A DNA stretch of 64,000 nucleotides from Vibrio sp. SCSIO 43136 (GCF_023716565.1 NZ_CP071848.1:62001-126000), one strand, 5' to 3'. Shown: positions 1-12,289, counted from the first letter of the stretch. Numbers and translations are program-made. Notes: generated by a model not told the origin, from the letters alone.

Positions 1-1
1 T

Positions 2-1831
2 TTGCGAGAGTTTTTGGACTACCTTGAGCGCAATGGACAGCTCAAGCGTATTAGTCACCCGGTCGACCCTGCCTACGAAATGACAGAAATTAGTGATCGC
101 ACACTAAGAGCGGCGGGGCCTGCATTACTGTTTGAAAACCCTGTCGGGTATGACATGCCAGTATTAACCAATTTATTTGGTACTCCTGAGCGTGTGGCCA
201 TGGGCATGGGAAGAGAAAGTGTTTCGGACCTTCGAGAAGTGGGTAAATTGCTCGCTTATCTAAAAGAACCAGAACCTCCTCGCGGTTTCAAAGATGCCTT
301 GAGCAAAATCCCTTTATTCAAACAAGTGCTCAATATGCCAGCTAAGCGATTGAGTAAAGCACCTTGTCAGCAAGTCGTTTGGCAAGGTGAGCAAATTGAC
401 TTGGATAAAATTCCCGTAATGAGTTGTTGGTCTGAAGACGTTGCGCCGCTATTAACGTGGGGCTTGACTGTGACCAAGGGGCCAAACAAAAAGCGCCAAA
501 ACTTAGGGATCTACCGTCAGCAGAAAATTGCCAAGAACAAAATAATCATGCGTTGGTTAGCTCACCGTGGTGGTGCGCTCGATCTGCGTGATTGGATGGA
601 GGCGAATCCGGGCAAACCCTTTCCAGTCTCAGTTGCCTTTGGTGCAGACCCTGCCACCATCTTGGGGGCGGTGACACCTGTACCAGACACCTTGTCTGAG
701 TATGCTTTTGCGGGCTTACTACGTGGCAGTCGCACCGAAGTGGTTAAGTCGGTGAGCAATGATCTCGAAGTCCCTGCGAGTGCAGAGATAGTCATGGAAG
801 GTTATATAGACCCCAATGAGTTTGCTGACGAAGGACCATACGGCGATCACACCGGGTACTATAATGAGGCGGAAAAACATCACGTTTTTACCATCACTCA
901 TATCACCATGCGTGAAAATCCTATTTATCACAGTACCTATACGGGACGACCACCTGATGAGCCAGCGGTGCTAGGTGTGGCACTCAATGAAGTGTTTGTG
1001 CCCATCTTGCAAAAGCAGTTCCCAGAAATTATTGATTTCTACTTACCACCAGAAGGTTGTTCCTATCGAATGGCAGTAGTTTCAATTAAGAAGCAATATC
1101 CTGGACATGCTAAACGGGTCATGATGGGTGTTTGGTCTTTCTTACGCCAATTCATGTACACCAAGTTTGTCATCATAGTCGATGAAAACGTCAATACTCG
1201 AGATTGGGGAGAAGTGGTTAACGCAATGACGAGCCACATGTTGCCTAAACGAGACAATCTGTTTATTGACCATACACCGATAGACTCGCTTGATTTTGTA
1301 TCCCCAGTTGCTGGTTTGGGTTCCAAAATGGGTTTGGATGCGACTGAAAAATGGGACGCTGAGTTAGCGATGACTCAAGAAATGAGAACAAGTCAGCTGC
1401 CAAGCCAAGAGCTACTCTCTATAGTAGAGGATTGGAAGCAAACCAATGACGATATAAAAGATGTTCACATTGATATCGGTTCCGAGCAACTAGGGTTGGC
1501 GGTGATAGATATCGATAAACACCGTGTGGGGCAGGCGTATGAAGTAATGAAAAGCTTAGTCGCTACACTCGATGGACGTCATCGATTTAGTTATCTCATT
1601 TGCTGTGATGGCGATGTGAATATCCGAGACTGGAATGACATAATCTGGGCGATTACTACACGTATGGATCCATCGCGAGACAGCCAATTTGAAGGGGAAG
1701 CAACCTTAATGATGGATGCGACCAACAAATTTGATAGTGAAATTACCCGCGAGTGGGGAAAACCAATTAAGAAAGACCCTCAGCTGGTGGCGAAAGTCGA
1801 CAGCTATTGGACTCAGCTCGACATCTTATGA
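2..1831 (+). CDS. ubiD: UbiD, 4-hydroxy-3-polyprenylbenzoate decarboxylase (5' partial)
   Basis: Prenylated-FMN-dependent decarboxylase of ubiquinone biosynthesis, removing the ring carboxylate of 3-polyprenyl-4-hydroxybenzoate. The reading frame is open to the window edge. Its first residues ([16 protein letters not shown]) match the family a few residues inside the usual N-terminus, so the real start lies just upstream and the apparent start at base 2 (TTG) is an internal Leu. The rest is full length at about 609 residues, with the family signature [20 protein letters not shown] near residues 266-285. Its TGA stop overlaps the ATG of the next gene (ATGA). It is followed by a ferredoxin gene and fre. 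In E. coli ubiD and fre are adjacent, so the inserted ferredoxin is notable. Fre-type reductases supply reduced flavin, which fits the prenyl-FMN requirement of UbiD; that functional link is inference. Confidence 0.96.
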   Translation: MREFLDYLERNGQLKRISHPVDPAYEMTEISDRTLRAAGPALLFENPVGYDMPVLTNLFGTPERVAMGMGRESVSDLREVGKLLAYLKEPEPPRGFKDALSKIPLFKQVLNMPAKRLSKAPCQQVVWQGEQIDLDKIPVMSCWSEDVAPLLTWGLTVTKGPNKKRQNLGIYRQQKIAKNKIIMRWLAHRGGALDLRDWMEANPGKPFPVSVAFGADPATILGAVTPVPDTLSEYAFAGLLRGSRTEVVKSVSNDLEVPASAEIVMEGYIDPNEFADEGPYGDHTGYYNEAEKHHVFTITHITMRENPIYHSTYTGRPPDEPAVLGVALNEVFVPILQKQFPEIIDFYLPPEGCSYRMAVVSIKKQYPGHAKRVMMGVWSFLRQFMYTKFVIIVDENVNTRDWGEVVNAMTSHMLPKRDNLFIDHTPIDSLDFVSPVAGLGSKMGLDATEKWDAELAMTQEMRTSQLPSQELLSIVEDWKQTNDDIKDVHIDIGSEQLGLAVIDIDKHRVGQAYEVMKSLVATLDGRHRFSYLICCDGDVNIRDWNDIIWAITTRMDPSRDSQFEGEATLMMDATNKFDSEITREWGKPIKKDPQLVAKVDSYWTQLDIL

Positions 1832-2100
1832 CACATAGAGTAAGACTAGAGCCTCAAGGCATCGAATTTGATGTCGATGACAACCAAACCGTGTTGGAAG
1901 CGGCGCTCAACCAAAACATCCGCTTCCCTCATCGGTGCCAAGTTGGCGCATGTACCGCCTGCTTGTGTCGGAAATTAGATGGGAAAGTCGATTACCAACT
2001 AGAACCTATGCTCACCAAGAAGGAGCGAGAACAAGGTTGGATCTTTCCCTGTTTGGCATACGCCGAAACTGACTTATTGCTCACCTTAGAGAGTGAGTAA
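1828..2100 (+). CDS. Small plant-type 2Fe-2S ferredoxin between ubiD and fre
   Basis: Predicted 90-residue soluble electron carrier. The cluster ligands are visible as C-x4-C-x2-C (CQVGACTAC, about residues 38-46) and a fourth Cys in IFPCLAY near residue 75, the standard plant-type 2Fe-2S arrangement. ATG at 1828 is chosen because it overlaps the ubiD stop as ATGA; an in-frame TTG at 1807 would lie inside ubiD. The gene ends 9 bases before fre. The context suggests electron exchange with the Fre flavin reductase, much as ferredoxin and flavin-reductase modules are paired or fused in oxygenase reductases. No dedicated oxygenase lies in the window, so the acceptor is unknown. Identity as a 2Fe-2S ferredoxin is firm; the role is not. 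Confidence 0.9.
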   Translation: MTHRVRLEPQGIEFDVDDNQTVLEAALNQNIRFPHRCQVGACTACLCRKLDGKVDYQLEPMLTKKEREQGWIFPCLAYAETDLLLTLESE

Positions 2101-2109
2101 GAGGAAACC

Positions 2110-2823
2110 ATGACAATAAAATGTAAAGTAAAGTCGATTGAACCTTTAGCCTGTAATACGTATGAGATCCTATTGCATCCAGAAACACCAGTCTCTTTTA
2201 AGGCTGGCCAATATCTGATGGTAGTAATGGGAGAGAAAGACCGTCGTCCTTTCTCTATTGCTAGTAGTCCTTGTCGCCACGAAGGTGAACTAGAGCTTCA
2301 TATTGGTGCTGCGCAAGAAAATGCTTATGCGCTAGAAGTGGTCGAGGCCATGCGCCTTGCACTAGAAAACGGTGATGATATCGAAATTGAAGCACCTCAT
2401 GGTGACGCTTGGTTTAAGCAAGATGCGCAGCGACCAGTATTACTTATTGCTGGTGGTACAGGCTTTAGTTATGTACGTTCAATTTTAGATCATTGCATCA
2501 GCCAAGATATCCAACAACCTATCTATCTATATTGGGGCGCTAAAGATGAACGCCAGCTTTATGCGAAACAAGAGCTTTTAGATATAGAAGCAAAATACAG
2601 CAATATTCACTTTGAAGCGGTAGTAGAGCAAGCGCCTGCAGATTGGTCTGGAAAAGTGGGTAATGTACTGCAAGCCGTTGAGCGTGATTTCGAATCGTTG
2701 GAGCAATATGACATCTATATTGCTGGACGTTTTGAAATGGCGGGAGCGGCTCGTGAACAATTTACCGAGCGTAAAGCAGCGAAACGCGATCATATCTACG
2801 CAGATGCTTACGCTTTTATTTAA
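2110..2823 (+). CDS. fre: NAD(P)H-flavin reductase Fre
   Basis: Cytoplasmic 237-residue reductase that transfers hydride from NAD(P)H to free FMN, FAD or riboflavin. It has the ferredoxin-NADP reductase fold. The flavin-binding RPFSIAS motif is near residues 47-53 and the nucleotide-binding [11 protein letters not shown] loop near 111-121. The length fits E. coli Fre and LuxG. GAGGAAACC places a ribosome binding site just before the ATG. It is the third gene after ubiD and the ferredoxin and is followed by a terminator at 2846-2873. Reduced flavin from Fre can feed ferric reduction and flavin-dependent enzymes; clustering with ubiD is conserved in enterobacteria and vibrios. Confidence 0.95.
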   Translation: MTIKCKVKSIEPLACNTYEILLHPETPVSFKAGQYLMVVMGEKDRRPFSIASSPCRHEGELELHIGAAQENAYALEVVEAMRLALENGDDIEIEAPHGDAWFKQDAQRPVLLIAGGTGFSYVRSILDHCISQDIQQPIYLYWGAKDERQLYAKQELLDIEAKYSNIHFEAVVEQAPADWSGKVGNVLQAVERDFESLEQYDIYIAGRFEMAGAAREQFTERKAAKRDHIYADAYAFI

Positions 2824-2845
2824 GTTTTCTTAGTAAAAGTACGCT

Positions 2846-2873
2846 AGAAAAGGGCCTTTATGGTCCTTTTTTG
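2846..2873 (+). terminator. Rho-independent terminator after fre
   Basis: The stem AAAAGGGCC / GGTCCTTTT (one G-T pair) has a short TTTA loop and runs into TTTTTT. It closes the ubiD-ferredoxin-fre operon upstream of the rRNA promoters. Confidence 0.75.
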
Positions 2874-2934
2874 CGCTTTATGAAGGCTTTTTGTTCAAAT
2901 GAGGCAAAAAAGACAAAAAACTTCGAAAAAGTGG

Positions 2935-2962
2935 TTGCCAACGAGGTTCGGATCTCTATAAT
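2935..2962 (+). promoter_or_regulatory. rRNA operon promoter P1
   Basis: TTGCCA (2935-2940) and TATAAT (2957-2962) are separated by 16 bases, followed by a GC-rich discriminator. The upstream 2902-2930 stretch is A-rich like an UP element. The block GAAAAAGTGGTTG at its -35 recurs at P2 (3052-3064), showing that the two promoters are duplicated copies. Confidence 0.85.
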
Positions 2963-3061
2963 GCCACCTCGCTGACACGGGATGGCTTCGAAAGAAAGCA
3001 CTAACGAGTTAGCAAGGTCACTTAGCCAAGCAAATTGCTTGAAAAAGTTTTGAAAAAGTGG

Positions 3062-3089
3062 TTGACACTAAAACTTAACTCGCTAAAAT
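3062..3089 (+). promoter_or_regulatory. rRNA operon promoter P2
   Basis: Consensus TTGACA (3062-3067) and TAAAAT (3084-3089) with a 16-base spacer and the GC-rich discriminator GGCCGTCCGC. It shares the 13-base block GAAAAAGTGGTTG with P1 127 bases upstream. The remaining leader, up to 16S at 3336, holds boxA and one arm of the 16S processing stem; no gene is seen between 2824 and 3335. Confidence 0.88.
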
Positions 3090-3136
3090 GGCCGTCCGCT
3101 TTGAGAGAGACCTCACAAAGCGAGCCGCAAGGCAAA

Positions 3137-3152
3137 GCTCTTTAACAATTTA
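3137..3152 (+). promoter_or_regulatory. boxA antitermination element in the rRNA leader
   Basis: GCTCTTTAACAATTTA matches the NusB/NusE-binding boxA of enterobacterial rrn leaders. A second copy lies in the 16S-23S spacer at 5208-5223, as expected for antitermination through the operon. Confidence 0.85.
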
Positions 3153-3157
3153 AACCT

Positions 3158-3175
3158 ATCAATCTGTGTGGGCAC
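3158..3175 (+). other. 5' arm of the 16S precursor processing stem
   Basis: This 18-base arm pairs with 4911-4928 downstream of 16S, with a single G-T wobble. The helix would loop out the whole 16S gene, the standard RNase III substrate of rRNA precursors. Confidence 0.8.
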
Positions 3176-3335
3176 TCGTTGATGATAATCAAAAATGAAA
3201 CTTCGGTTTCAACTTGGTTTCAATGATACGAAGTGACCATTGAGTCGAAAGACTCAGCACAGTCAATTCAAACATTACTTATGCTATTTATTTAGCAAGA
3301 GCAATGTTCAGTATTCATTGAGCCGACAAAATCTT

Positions 3336-4888
<1,553 letters not shown>

Positions 4889-4910
4889 TACGAAAGATTA
4901 ACTTTGATTA

Positions 4911-4928
4911 GTGTCCACACAGATTGAT
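4911..4928 (+). other. 3' arm of the 16S precursor processing stem
   Basis: Complement of 3158-3175 (17 Watson-Crick pairs and one wobble); see that entry. Confidence 0.8.
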
Positions 4929-4957
4929 ACGGTTTAGAAAGAAAGAGTTTTAATGTT

Positions 4958-5034
4958 GGGTCTGTAGCTCAGCTGGTTAGAGCGCTCGCCTGATAAGCGG
5001 GAGGTCGGTGGTTCAAGTCCACTCAGACCCACCA
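4958..5034 (+). tRNA. ileT: tRNA-Ile (GAU)
   Basis: Complete 77-base cloverleaf in the 16S-23S spacer. The acceptor GGGTCTG pairs with CAGACCC, followed by discriminator A and an encoded CCA. Anticodon GAT is at 4992-4994 in the loop CTGATAA. It is processed from the rRNA transcript and reads AUC/AUU codons. Confidence 0.98.
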
Positions 5035-5077
5035 CTTCTTCTCCCAGAAGAGGCTGGTTAAGACATTAAACGTCGAT

Positions 5078-5153
5078 GGGGCTATAGCTCAGCTGGGAGA
5101 GCGCCTGCCTTGCACGCAGGAGGTCAGCAGTTCGATCCTGCTTAGCTCCACCA
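5078..5153 (+). tRNA. alaT: tRNA-Ala (UGC)
   Basis: Complete 76-base cloverleaf. The acceptor GGGGCTA pairs with TAGCTCC (one G-T pair), with CCA encoded. Anticodon TGC is at 5111-5113. The Ile-Ala pair in the 16S-23S spacer is a common arrangement in gammaproteobacterial rrn operons. Confidence 0.98.
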
Positions 5154-5207
5154 TCTTTAAGTGTTTTCTCGATAGAGAATATTTAAAAATGGTTTCGATA
5201 AGAAACT

Positions 5208-5223
5208 TGCTCTTTAACAATTT
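5208..5223 (+). promoter_or_regulatory. boxA element in the 16S-23S spacer
   Basis: TGCTCTTTAACAATTT is the second boxA of the operon, upstream of 23S. The rest of the 5154-5456 spacer holds the 5' arm of the 23S processing stem (5350-5369) and no gene. Confidence 0.82.
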
Positions 5224-5349
5224 GGAAAGCTGACGAATAACAACAATCCCCATATCTTTAGATATGCGTTGTTATTCAAATTAAAAGTTCTCAAATCCTA
5301 GTGTTTCTTTTTAAGTAAAGAGTCATTAGGTACCAACACACATTCAAGT

Positions 5350-5369
5350 GTTCTTGGAAATTTGAGTCC
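5350..5369 (+). other. 5' arm of the 23S precursor processing stem
   Basis: GTTCTTG and TTTGAGTCC, split by a short internal loop, pair with GGACTCAAA-GC-AAGAAC at 8368-8384 beyond the 23S 3' end. This would be the RNase III stem enclosing 23S. Confidence 0.7.
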
Positions 5370-5456
5370 GGCAAAATCGAATGTTGTCTCACTCACTAAA
5401 TAGAGACAACGAAACCTTGGTTGTTTGCCATACGTAAAGACCCCTTCGGGTTGTAT

Positions 5457-8345
<2,889 letters not shown>

Positions 8346-8367
8346 ACAACACCCAAGGGGTTTTGAT

Positions 8368-8384
8368 GGACTCAAAGCAAGAAC
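8368..8384 (+). other. 3' arm of the 23S precursor processing stem
   Basis: Pairs with 5350-5369; see that entry. Confidence 0.7.
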
Positions 8385-8519
8385 AGATTGAATGTGTAGA
8401 GACGGTAAACGTCGAGCGGCTAAGGGCCGACGGCGTGAGAACAAAGAACAGCTTTCCAGATGATTATCGCTAGACCCCGTTGGCCGAATGCCGATGGTCG
8501 TTTACCGATAAACAGAATT

Positions 8520-8639
8520 TGCTTGGCGACCATAGCATTGTGGACCCACCTGATTTCCATGCCGAACTCAGAAGTGAAACGCAATAGCGCCGATGGTAGT
8601 GTGGGGCTTCCCCATGTGAGAGTAGGACATCGCCAGGCT
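8520..8639 (+). rRNA. rrf: 5S ribosomal RNA
   Basis: About 120 bases; the 5' end GCTTGGCG pairs with the 3' end CGCCAGGC. The internal blocks CCCACCTGATTTCCATGCCGAACTCAG and AGAGTAGGACATCGCCAG are typical of gammaproteobacterial 5S. The boundaries are set by the terminal helix. No strong U-tract terminator follows directly. Instead a 102-bp palindrome and tRNA-Ser follow, with the first clear terminator at 8896-8926. Confidence 0.95.
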
Positions 8640-8647
8640 TTGAACAC

Positions 8648-8749
8648 AAATTGCTGCTGTAGCTTGCATCTTTTGATTCTGCGATGCTCATGTACATACG
8701 TACATTGCGCTTCTCAAATCAAAATCTGACGGCGCTACAACAACAATTT
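8648..8749. repeat. 102-bp imperfect palindrome between 5S and tRNA-Ser
   Basis: The outer arms AAATTGCTGCTGTAGC (8648-8663) and GCTACAACAACAATTT (8734-8749) match at all but two positions. Inner blocks TTTTGATT/AATCAAAA and the centre TGTAC-ATAC-GTACA (8691-8704) continue the dyad with mismatches. As RNA it would fold into one long interrupted hairpin. It could be a processing structure, a pausing or termination element without a U-tract, or a decayed small repeat. I do not recognise the family. Confidence 0.7.
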
Positions 8750-8798
8750 GAAGTCCAAAGCGGTTTTAGATAGTAAGACTTTGGATATAAAAAATTGT

Positions 8799-8889
8799 GG
8801 AGAGATGGCTGAGTGGTTGAAAGCACCGGTCTTGAAAACCGGCATACGTTAATAGCGTATCTAGGGTTCAAATCCCTATCTCTCCGCCA
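8799..8889 (+). tRNA. serT: tRNA-Ser (UGA)
   Basis: 91-base class II tRNA. The acceptor GGAGAGA pairs with TCTCTCC, discriminator G, CCA encoded. The anticodon stem CCGGT/ACCGG encloses the loop CTTGAAA with anticodon TGA at 8833-8835. The long variable arm ATACGTTAATAGCGTAT identifies a Ser tRNA. It lies 159 bases after 5S and is either read from the rrn operon or from its own weak promoter. A strong terminator follows. Confidence 0.97.
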
Positions 8890-8895
8890 CATACG

Positions 8896-8926
8896 AAAAG
8901 CCCGCTGAGAAATCAGCGGGCTTTTT
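8896..8926 (+). terminator. Terminator after tRNA-Ser
   Basis: Stem AAAGCCCGCTGA / TCAGCGGGCTTT with a GAAA tetraloop, followed by T residues. It is the first strong intrinsic terminator after the rRNA genes. Confidence 0.92.
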
Positions 8927-8942
8927 GCTATTTGCTGTGCTT

Positions 8943-8985
8943 AAAAACCAGAGCTCAGCCATCAATTACCTCCAAGCTCTGGTTT
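8943..8985 (-). terminator. Terminator of the LON-DUF4397-sigma-chrR genes
   Basis: On the minus strand an 11-bp stem AAACCAGAGCT / AGCTCTGGTTT with a 19-base loop ends in TTTTT, starting 5 bases after the chrR stop. Confidence 0.75.
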
Positions 8986-8990
8986 ATCTT

Positions 8991-9650
8991 TTATGGATAC
9001 ATGCCTCGCCCAAAACGGTTAAATATCCGGGCGACACCTTGAGTAAAAATCATTGGTTCAGTCAGTACCACCAAACACAAACAATCTTCACCTTTACGGG
9101 TGAATGGAGCATGTTTATCGCTGGCATCTTTTACCAGTAGATCTCCCTCATGATAATGACCATCTTCGTCGCTGAACCCACCATGCAGTATCAAGGTTGT
9201 TTCAATGCCTTTGTGTGTATGCTGTGGTACTTGAGCATCCTCTGCAAGGTATAGCAGGTTCATTCGTACATCTTCTTCTACTTCTATTTGCGCACTCATG
9301 ACTTTACTGCCGTAACGACGCCATTCACTGATTCGATCGGCAAACTTCGTCAGGGTACTAGGTAGCTCAAATGATTTTCCTGCAATCGTTGTAGTCGTCG
9401 TTGTCCGGCTCGGGGTAAGGTGAAAATGCGGTTTAGTACTCATAATAGATTCGAGCATACCGTCAAAGTCACTGGTGTAGTTGCACTCAAGGGCATTGAG
9501 TTGGTCAGCATGATGCTGCTCAAGCTGATCTACACGTGATCGGCTCTCTTCACACATCTCTAAATGGGTAGCGACTAAGAGTCCTGATGCTGCATCGATA
9601 TTGGCAGCTGCGTATGCCTCGAGCATTTCTTGGTTCACATGTTTGCTCAT
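8991..9650 (-). CDS. chrR: ChrR-type cupin anti-sigma factor
   Basis: 219-residue anti-sigma factor of the ChrR family, which holds its ECF sigma factor inactive until singlet oxygen or a similar stress. The N-terminal zinc domain has H4, H29 and C33, but the fourth ligand position (H-x3-C-x2-C in Rhodobacter ChrR) is Ser36, giving HLEMCEES. The C-terminal cupin domain (about 105-215) keeps HTHKGIE and a later His in DKHAPF, matching the second metal site of ChrR. The ATG overlaps the 3' end of the sigma gene by 4 bases, so the two are translationally coupled. The Ser replacement suggests altered zinc binding or redox response. Assignment to the family is firm; signal and regulon are inferred from homologues. 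Confidence 0.9.
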   Translation of the reverse strand: MSKHVNQEMLEAYAAANIDAASGLLVATHLEMCEESRSRVDQLEQHHADQLNALECNYTSDFDGMLESIMSTKPHFHLTPSRTTTTTTIAGKSFELPSTLTKFADRISEWRRYGSKVMSAQIEVEEDVRMNLLYLAEDAQVPQHTHKGIETTLILHGGFSDEDGHYHEGDLLVKDASDKHAPFTRKGEDCLCLVVLTEPMIFTQGVARIFNRFGRGMYP

Positions 9651-10231
9651 CGCAGTCCCTCCGTTTGAATTGAATTGCGCAATTGTTCTATAGCCGTTCG
9701 TAATCGAGATTTAACGGTCCCCAAAGGAATATTGAATTGCTCGGCTACCTGTTGTTGAGGCAGGTCTTGCAAATAGACGGCCTGAACAACTTCTCGTTGT
9801 TTTTTTGGTAATTGATGAATGTGCTTGAGCACCTGCTGTTTGAAACGATCTTGCTCAGGTGAATAATGCTCAACTAAATCTGGCGGATAACTCTCACTCG
9901 GCCAAATATCTTCAGAGTGAATTGAAAGCTCTTTGCCCTTCTGTTTGCGCAAAAAGTCGAAGCACTTGTTTCTGATGATGGTATATATCCAAGTTGAAAG
10001 CGCACTCTTACTTGGGTCGAATAGTTCTGACTTTTGCCACACTACTGCCAAGGTTTCATGAACCATTTCCATGGCGATTTGCTCATTTCCTAACTGTTTA
10101 TAAGCAAATAATTTGAGCTTGGGCGCAAAGTGGCGAAATATCACCGCATAAGACTCTTTGTCTCGTGCCTGCACTTTAGCCATGCACTGGGACCACTCTT
10201 CCTTGCTCAGGTTTTGTGAAGTATCAGACAT
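9647..10231 (-). CDS. ECF RNA polymerase sigma factor (RpoE/ChrR-partner type)
   Basis: 194-residue ECF sigma factor. Region 2 is about residues 25-95 (YAVIFRHFAPKLKLFAYK... STWIYTIIRNKCFDFLR) and region 4 about 130-185, with the helix-turn-helix VAEQFNIPLGTVKSRL. It overlaps the downstream chrR gene, the hallmark of the ECF11 sigma/anti-sigma pair controlling photo-oxidative responses. The upstream neighbour is a DUF4397 lipoprotein gene, 51 bases away on the same strand. A TGATCC motif at 12284-12289, before the first gene of the run, resembles the -35 of ECF11 promoters and suggests autoregulation of the whole operon. Confidence 0.93.
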   Translation of the reverse strand: MSDTSQNLSKEEWSQCMAKVQARDKESYAVIFRHFAPKLKLFAYKQLGNEQIAMEMVHETLAVVWQKSELFDPSKSALSTWIYTIIRNKCFDFLRKQKGKELSIHSEDIWPSESYPPDLVEHYSPEQDRFKQQVLKHIHQLPKKQREVVQAVYLQDLPQQQVAEQFNIPLGTVKSRLRTAIEQLRNSIQTEGLR

Positions 10232-10282
10232 TACATAACCCCTCCTAGAGTTTGGGGGAGATAGCTCCCCACACTATTTAAT

Positions 10283-11644
10283 TTAGTCGCTAATGTCACT
10301 CAGCAACAGATTAAACCCACCATTACCACTGTCATCAATTGCTACCGCTTGATATACGCTGCCCGAGTTTAGTGTCACTGGCACCGAGTTGATCGCAATC
10401 GTACTCGGATCGCCAGCGACAGTGACTGTGACAAAGTAGTTACCTTGGGCAACATAAATATCTTGAGTGCTTGCTTTATATGCAAGCCCTGAAATAGCAG
10501 GCTGAGCACCAGCGATACCTGAAGATGAGGTCAAATACACATCGACACTAGCTGCAACCGGATTGGCGGCTGCGTGAGTCACATTGAGAACAGCACTAGT
10601 GGAAATTGGGCGACGGTTATCTGTTACGACGATAGGCTCTAAAGCAACGCTCGGCGACACAACCCCCACCGCATAGATGCTGTAATCTTTGCCCGCATCG
10701 AGCGCCAGGCCATTAACATCAATCAGTGGAGACGTGGTTGTACCGTCAGCATAGACATCGATGTCATAACTTTTTGGAGAAAGGTCTAGGTACCCTCTGA
10801 TCTGTTTGTAAGCGAGGTTATCTAGCGCTGTGACCGCACTGCCGTCGATGTATACATCAACCAGTGGCGCACCGTCTACCAAATGGCCAACCCGTACTTC
10901 AGCGACACTACCTGTATCGTGCACCACAGTACTATTAGTACCATCTAAAACTAGAAGTTTGACCGGAGAGCTGCTGCCAGTGTCACCAGTTTTGATTGCG
11001 GCGATGGTAAGTTCACTGCCAGAAGCCAAATTTATCGAGCCCGAATCGTATGCGACAGAGCTGCCGGATACTGTCACAAGGCGAACTTGGTAGCTCCCAC
11101 CTGCTATATTGAGTACCCCAGAGGAGTCTTTATATCCAAGGGTTGCAACAGGTTGAGATGCGGATAACGAGGCTCCAGGTGCTGTGACGTAAACATTGAC
11201 GTCGGGAATACCTGCCGCAGCATGAAGCACTTGTACATCTAGAGTGGAAGAAGTTGCTGTTGATGTGGCACTGCGAGAGACAACCAATGCTTCAACTGCG
11301 TTGCTCGCTCCTGTTGCAGCATCACCGACAACAAAAGCGGTGTATTTCATCGAAGAATGTAGGTCAAGGGTGGTCGATGGAATCACTGTAGCGGTAGCAT
11401 TTGCTGGAAGAGCGACATCCACTCTTAAAGTGCGGTGGCCTTCTTCTAGCCTGACGTAACCTGATCCGGACGCATAGTCCACTCCGGTAAAGCGAGCCTT
11501 TCCATCAACCCAAACGTTGGCCTTTGGAGCGTCAACCGATGCATGTACCGCTTGAAACTGAACATACTTAGTGTCGTCGTCTTCACAAGCGGTGAGACCC
11601 AATGCACTCAACAGAGCAAGCGCAGCTACCTTTAACCTTTTCAT
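10283..11644 (-). CDS. DUF4397 four-repeat lipoprotein
   Basis: 453-residue predicted lipoprotein with signal peptide and lipobox LTAC (Cys20). About four tandem DUF4397-like beta repeats follow, recognisable by recurring HA-x(4-7)-VDVY/VNVY motifs near residues 33, 140, 250 and 355 and by Y-K or Y-A elements after each. Such domains occur in secreted or surface proteins of unknown function. It starts 15 bases after the LON-domain gene and is followed by the ECF sigma/ChrR pair, so it is probably an envelope effector or sensor of that stress response. No catalytic motif is visible. Asp after Cys20 (the sequence is CEDDD with Glu at +2) gives no clear inner-membrane retention signal. Confidence 0.85.
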   Translation of the reverse strand: MKRLKVAALALLSALGLTACEDDDTKYVQFQAVHASVDAPKANVWVDGKARFTGVDYASGSGYVRLEEGHRTLRVDVALPANATATVIPSTTLDLHSSMKYTAFVVGDAATGASNAVEALVVSRSATSTATSSTLDVQVLHAAAGIPDVNVYVTAPGASLSASQPVATLGYKDSSGVLNIAGGSYQVRLVTVSGSSVAYDSGSINLASGSELTIAAIKTGDTGSSSPVKLLVLDGTNSTVVHDTGSVAEVRVGHLVDGAPLVDVYIDGSAVTALDNLAYKQIRGYLDLSPKSYDIDVYADGTTTSPLIDVNGLALDAGKDYSIYAVGVVSPSVALEPIVVTDNRRPISTSAVLNVTHAAANPVAASVDVYLTSSSGIAGAQPAISGLAYKASTQDIYVAQGNYFVTVTVAGDPSTIAINSVPVTLNSGSVYQAVAIDDSGNGGFNLLLSDISD

Positions 11645-11659
11645 ACCTTTTCTCTCCCG

Positions 11660-12238
11660 TTAGCCAGCGTCTATGGTTTCCGTCAAGAAACGCAGCGCAG
11701 GCAAACAATCATGCGCTCCAGCTAGCTGTTCAAAAAGATCACACTCTAGTGGTAACAGCTCCAGCCAGCGCTGAGTGACCCAACTTGGGTCGTCAAAATA
11801 ACGCTGGGTGTATAACTCACCAATGCGTGGGATCTGCTCATAAATTTCTTCAAGCTGTTCGATAAGGAAACCATGATCGGGAGTAGTGGATGGGAAAGCC
11901 CACTCTGGCAGCCATTCGACTTCTGCCCGGCGTAATCCATCACTGTCGCTCCATACACGTTTGACGCTGAAGCGCTTTTCTCCGAGCACTGTAATACCGA
12001 GTAAACCATCGTTAAGGGATTCAAAGTCGACAATGTTAACGAGAGTCCCAATACTGGAGACGTTTGCTTTGCTACTTATCGCTTGGGTTTCTTCCACCAT
12101 GCAGATGCCAAAACCAGATTGGCTTAAGCAGGCCTCTTTGACCATTCGCTGGTAGCGAGGCTCAAAAATTCTCAGGTGCATCATTCCTCGTGGAAGTACC
12201 ACTGAACGCAATGGAAACAGCATGATCTCGTTCATCAT
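11660..12238 (-). CDS. LON substrate-binding-domain protein
   Basis: 192 residues containing only the N-terminal (substrate-binding) domain of Lon protease: IMLFPLRSVVLPRGMMHLRIFEPRYQRMV at the start, and GFGICMV and IGTLVNI elements after. No ATPase or protease domain is present, so it is not itself a protease. Start 12238 is chosen because GAGGGAG lies 2-8 bases before the tandem ATGs at 12238 and 12235; an in-frame ATG at 12271 lacks such a site. It is first in the run with the DUF4397, sigma and chrR genes, and a candidate ECF promoter lies upstream. Stand-alone LON-domain proteins are common in proteobacteria and their function is unknown. Confidence 0.85.
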   Translation of the reverse strand: MMNEIMLFPLRSVVLPRGMMHLRIFEPRYQRMVKEACLSQSGFGICMVEETQAISSKANVSSIGTLVNIVDFESLNDGLLGITVLGEKRFSVKRVWSDSDGLRRAEVEWLPEWAFPSTTPDHGFLIEQLEEIYEQIPRIGELYTQRYFDDPSWVTQRWLELLPLECDLFEQLAGAHDCLPALRFLTETIDAG

Positions 12239-12264
12239 TTCTCCCTCTTTGTCATGTTTACTGG

Positions 12265-12289
12265 TACGCATAGGTACGGGAGAGGATCA
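12265..12289 (-). promoter_or_regulatory. Candidate ECF11-type promoter of the LON-DUF4397-sigma-chrR run
   Basis: On the minus strand TGATCC (12284-12289) is followed after 15 bases by CGTA (12265-12268), about 27 bases before the LON-gene start. TGATCC is the -35 recognised by ChrR-controlled sigma factors. The -10 and spacer are less certain. Confidence 0.45.
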
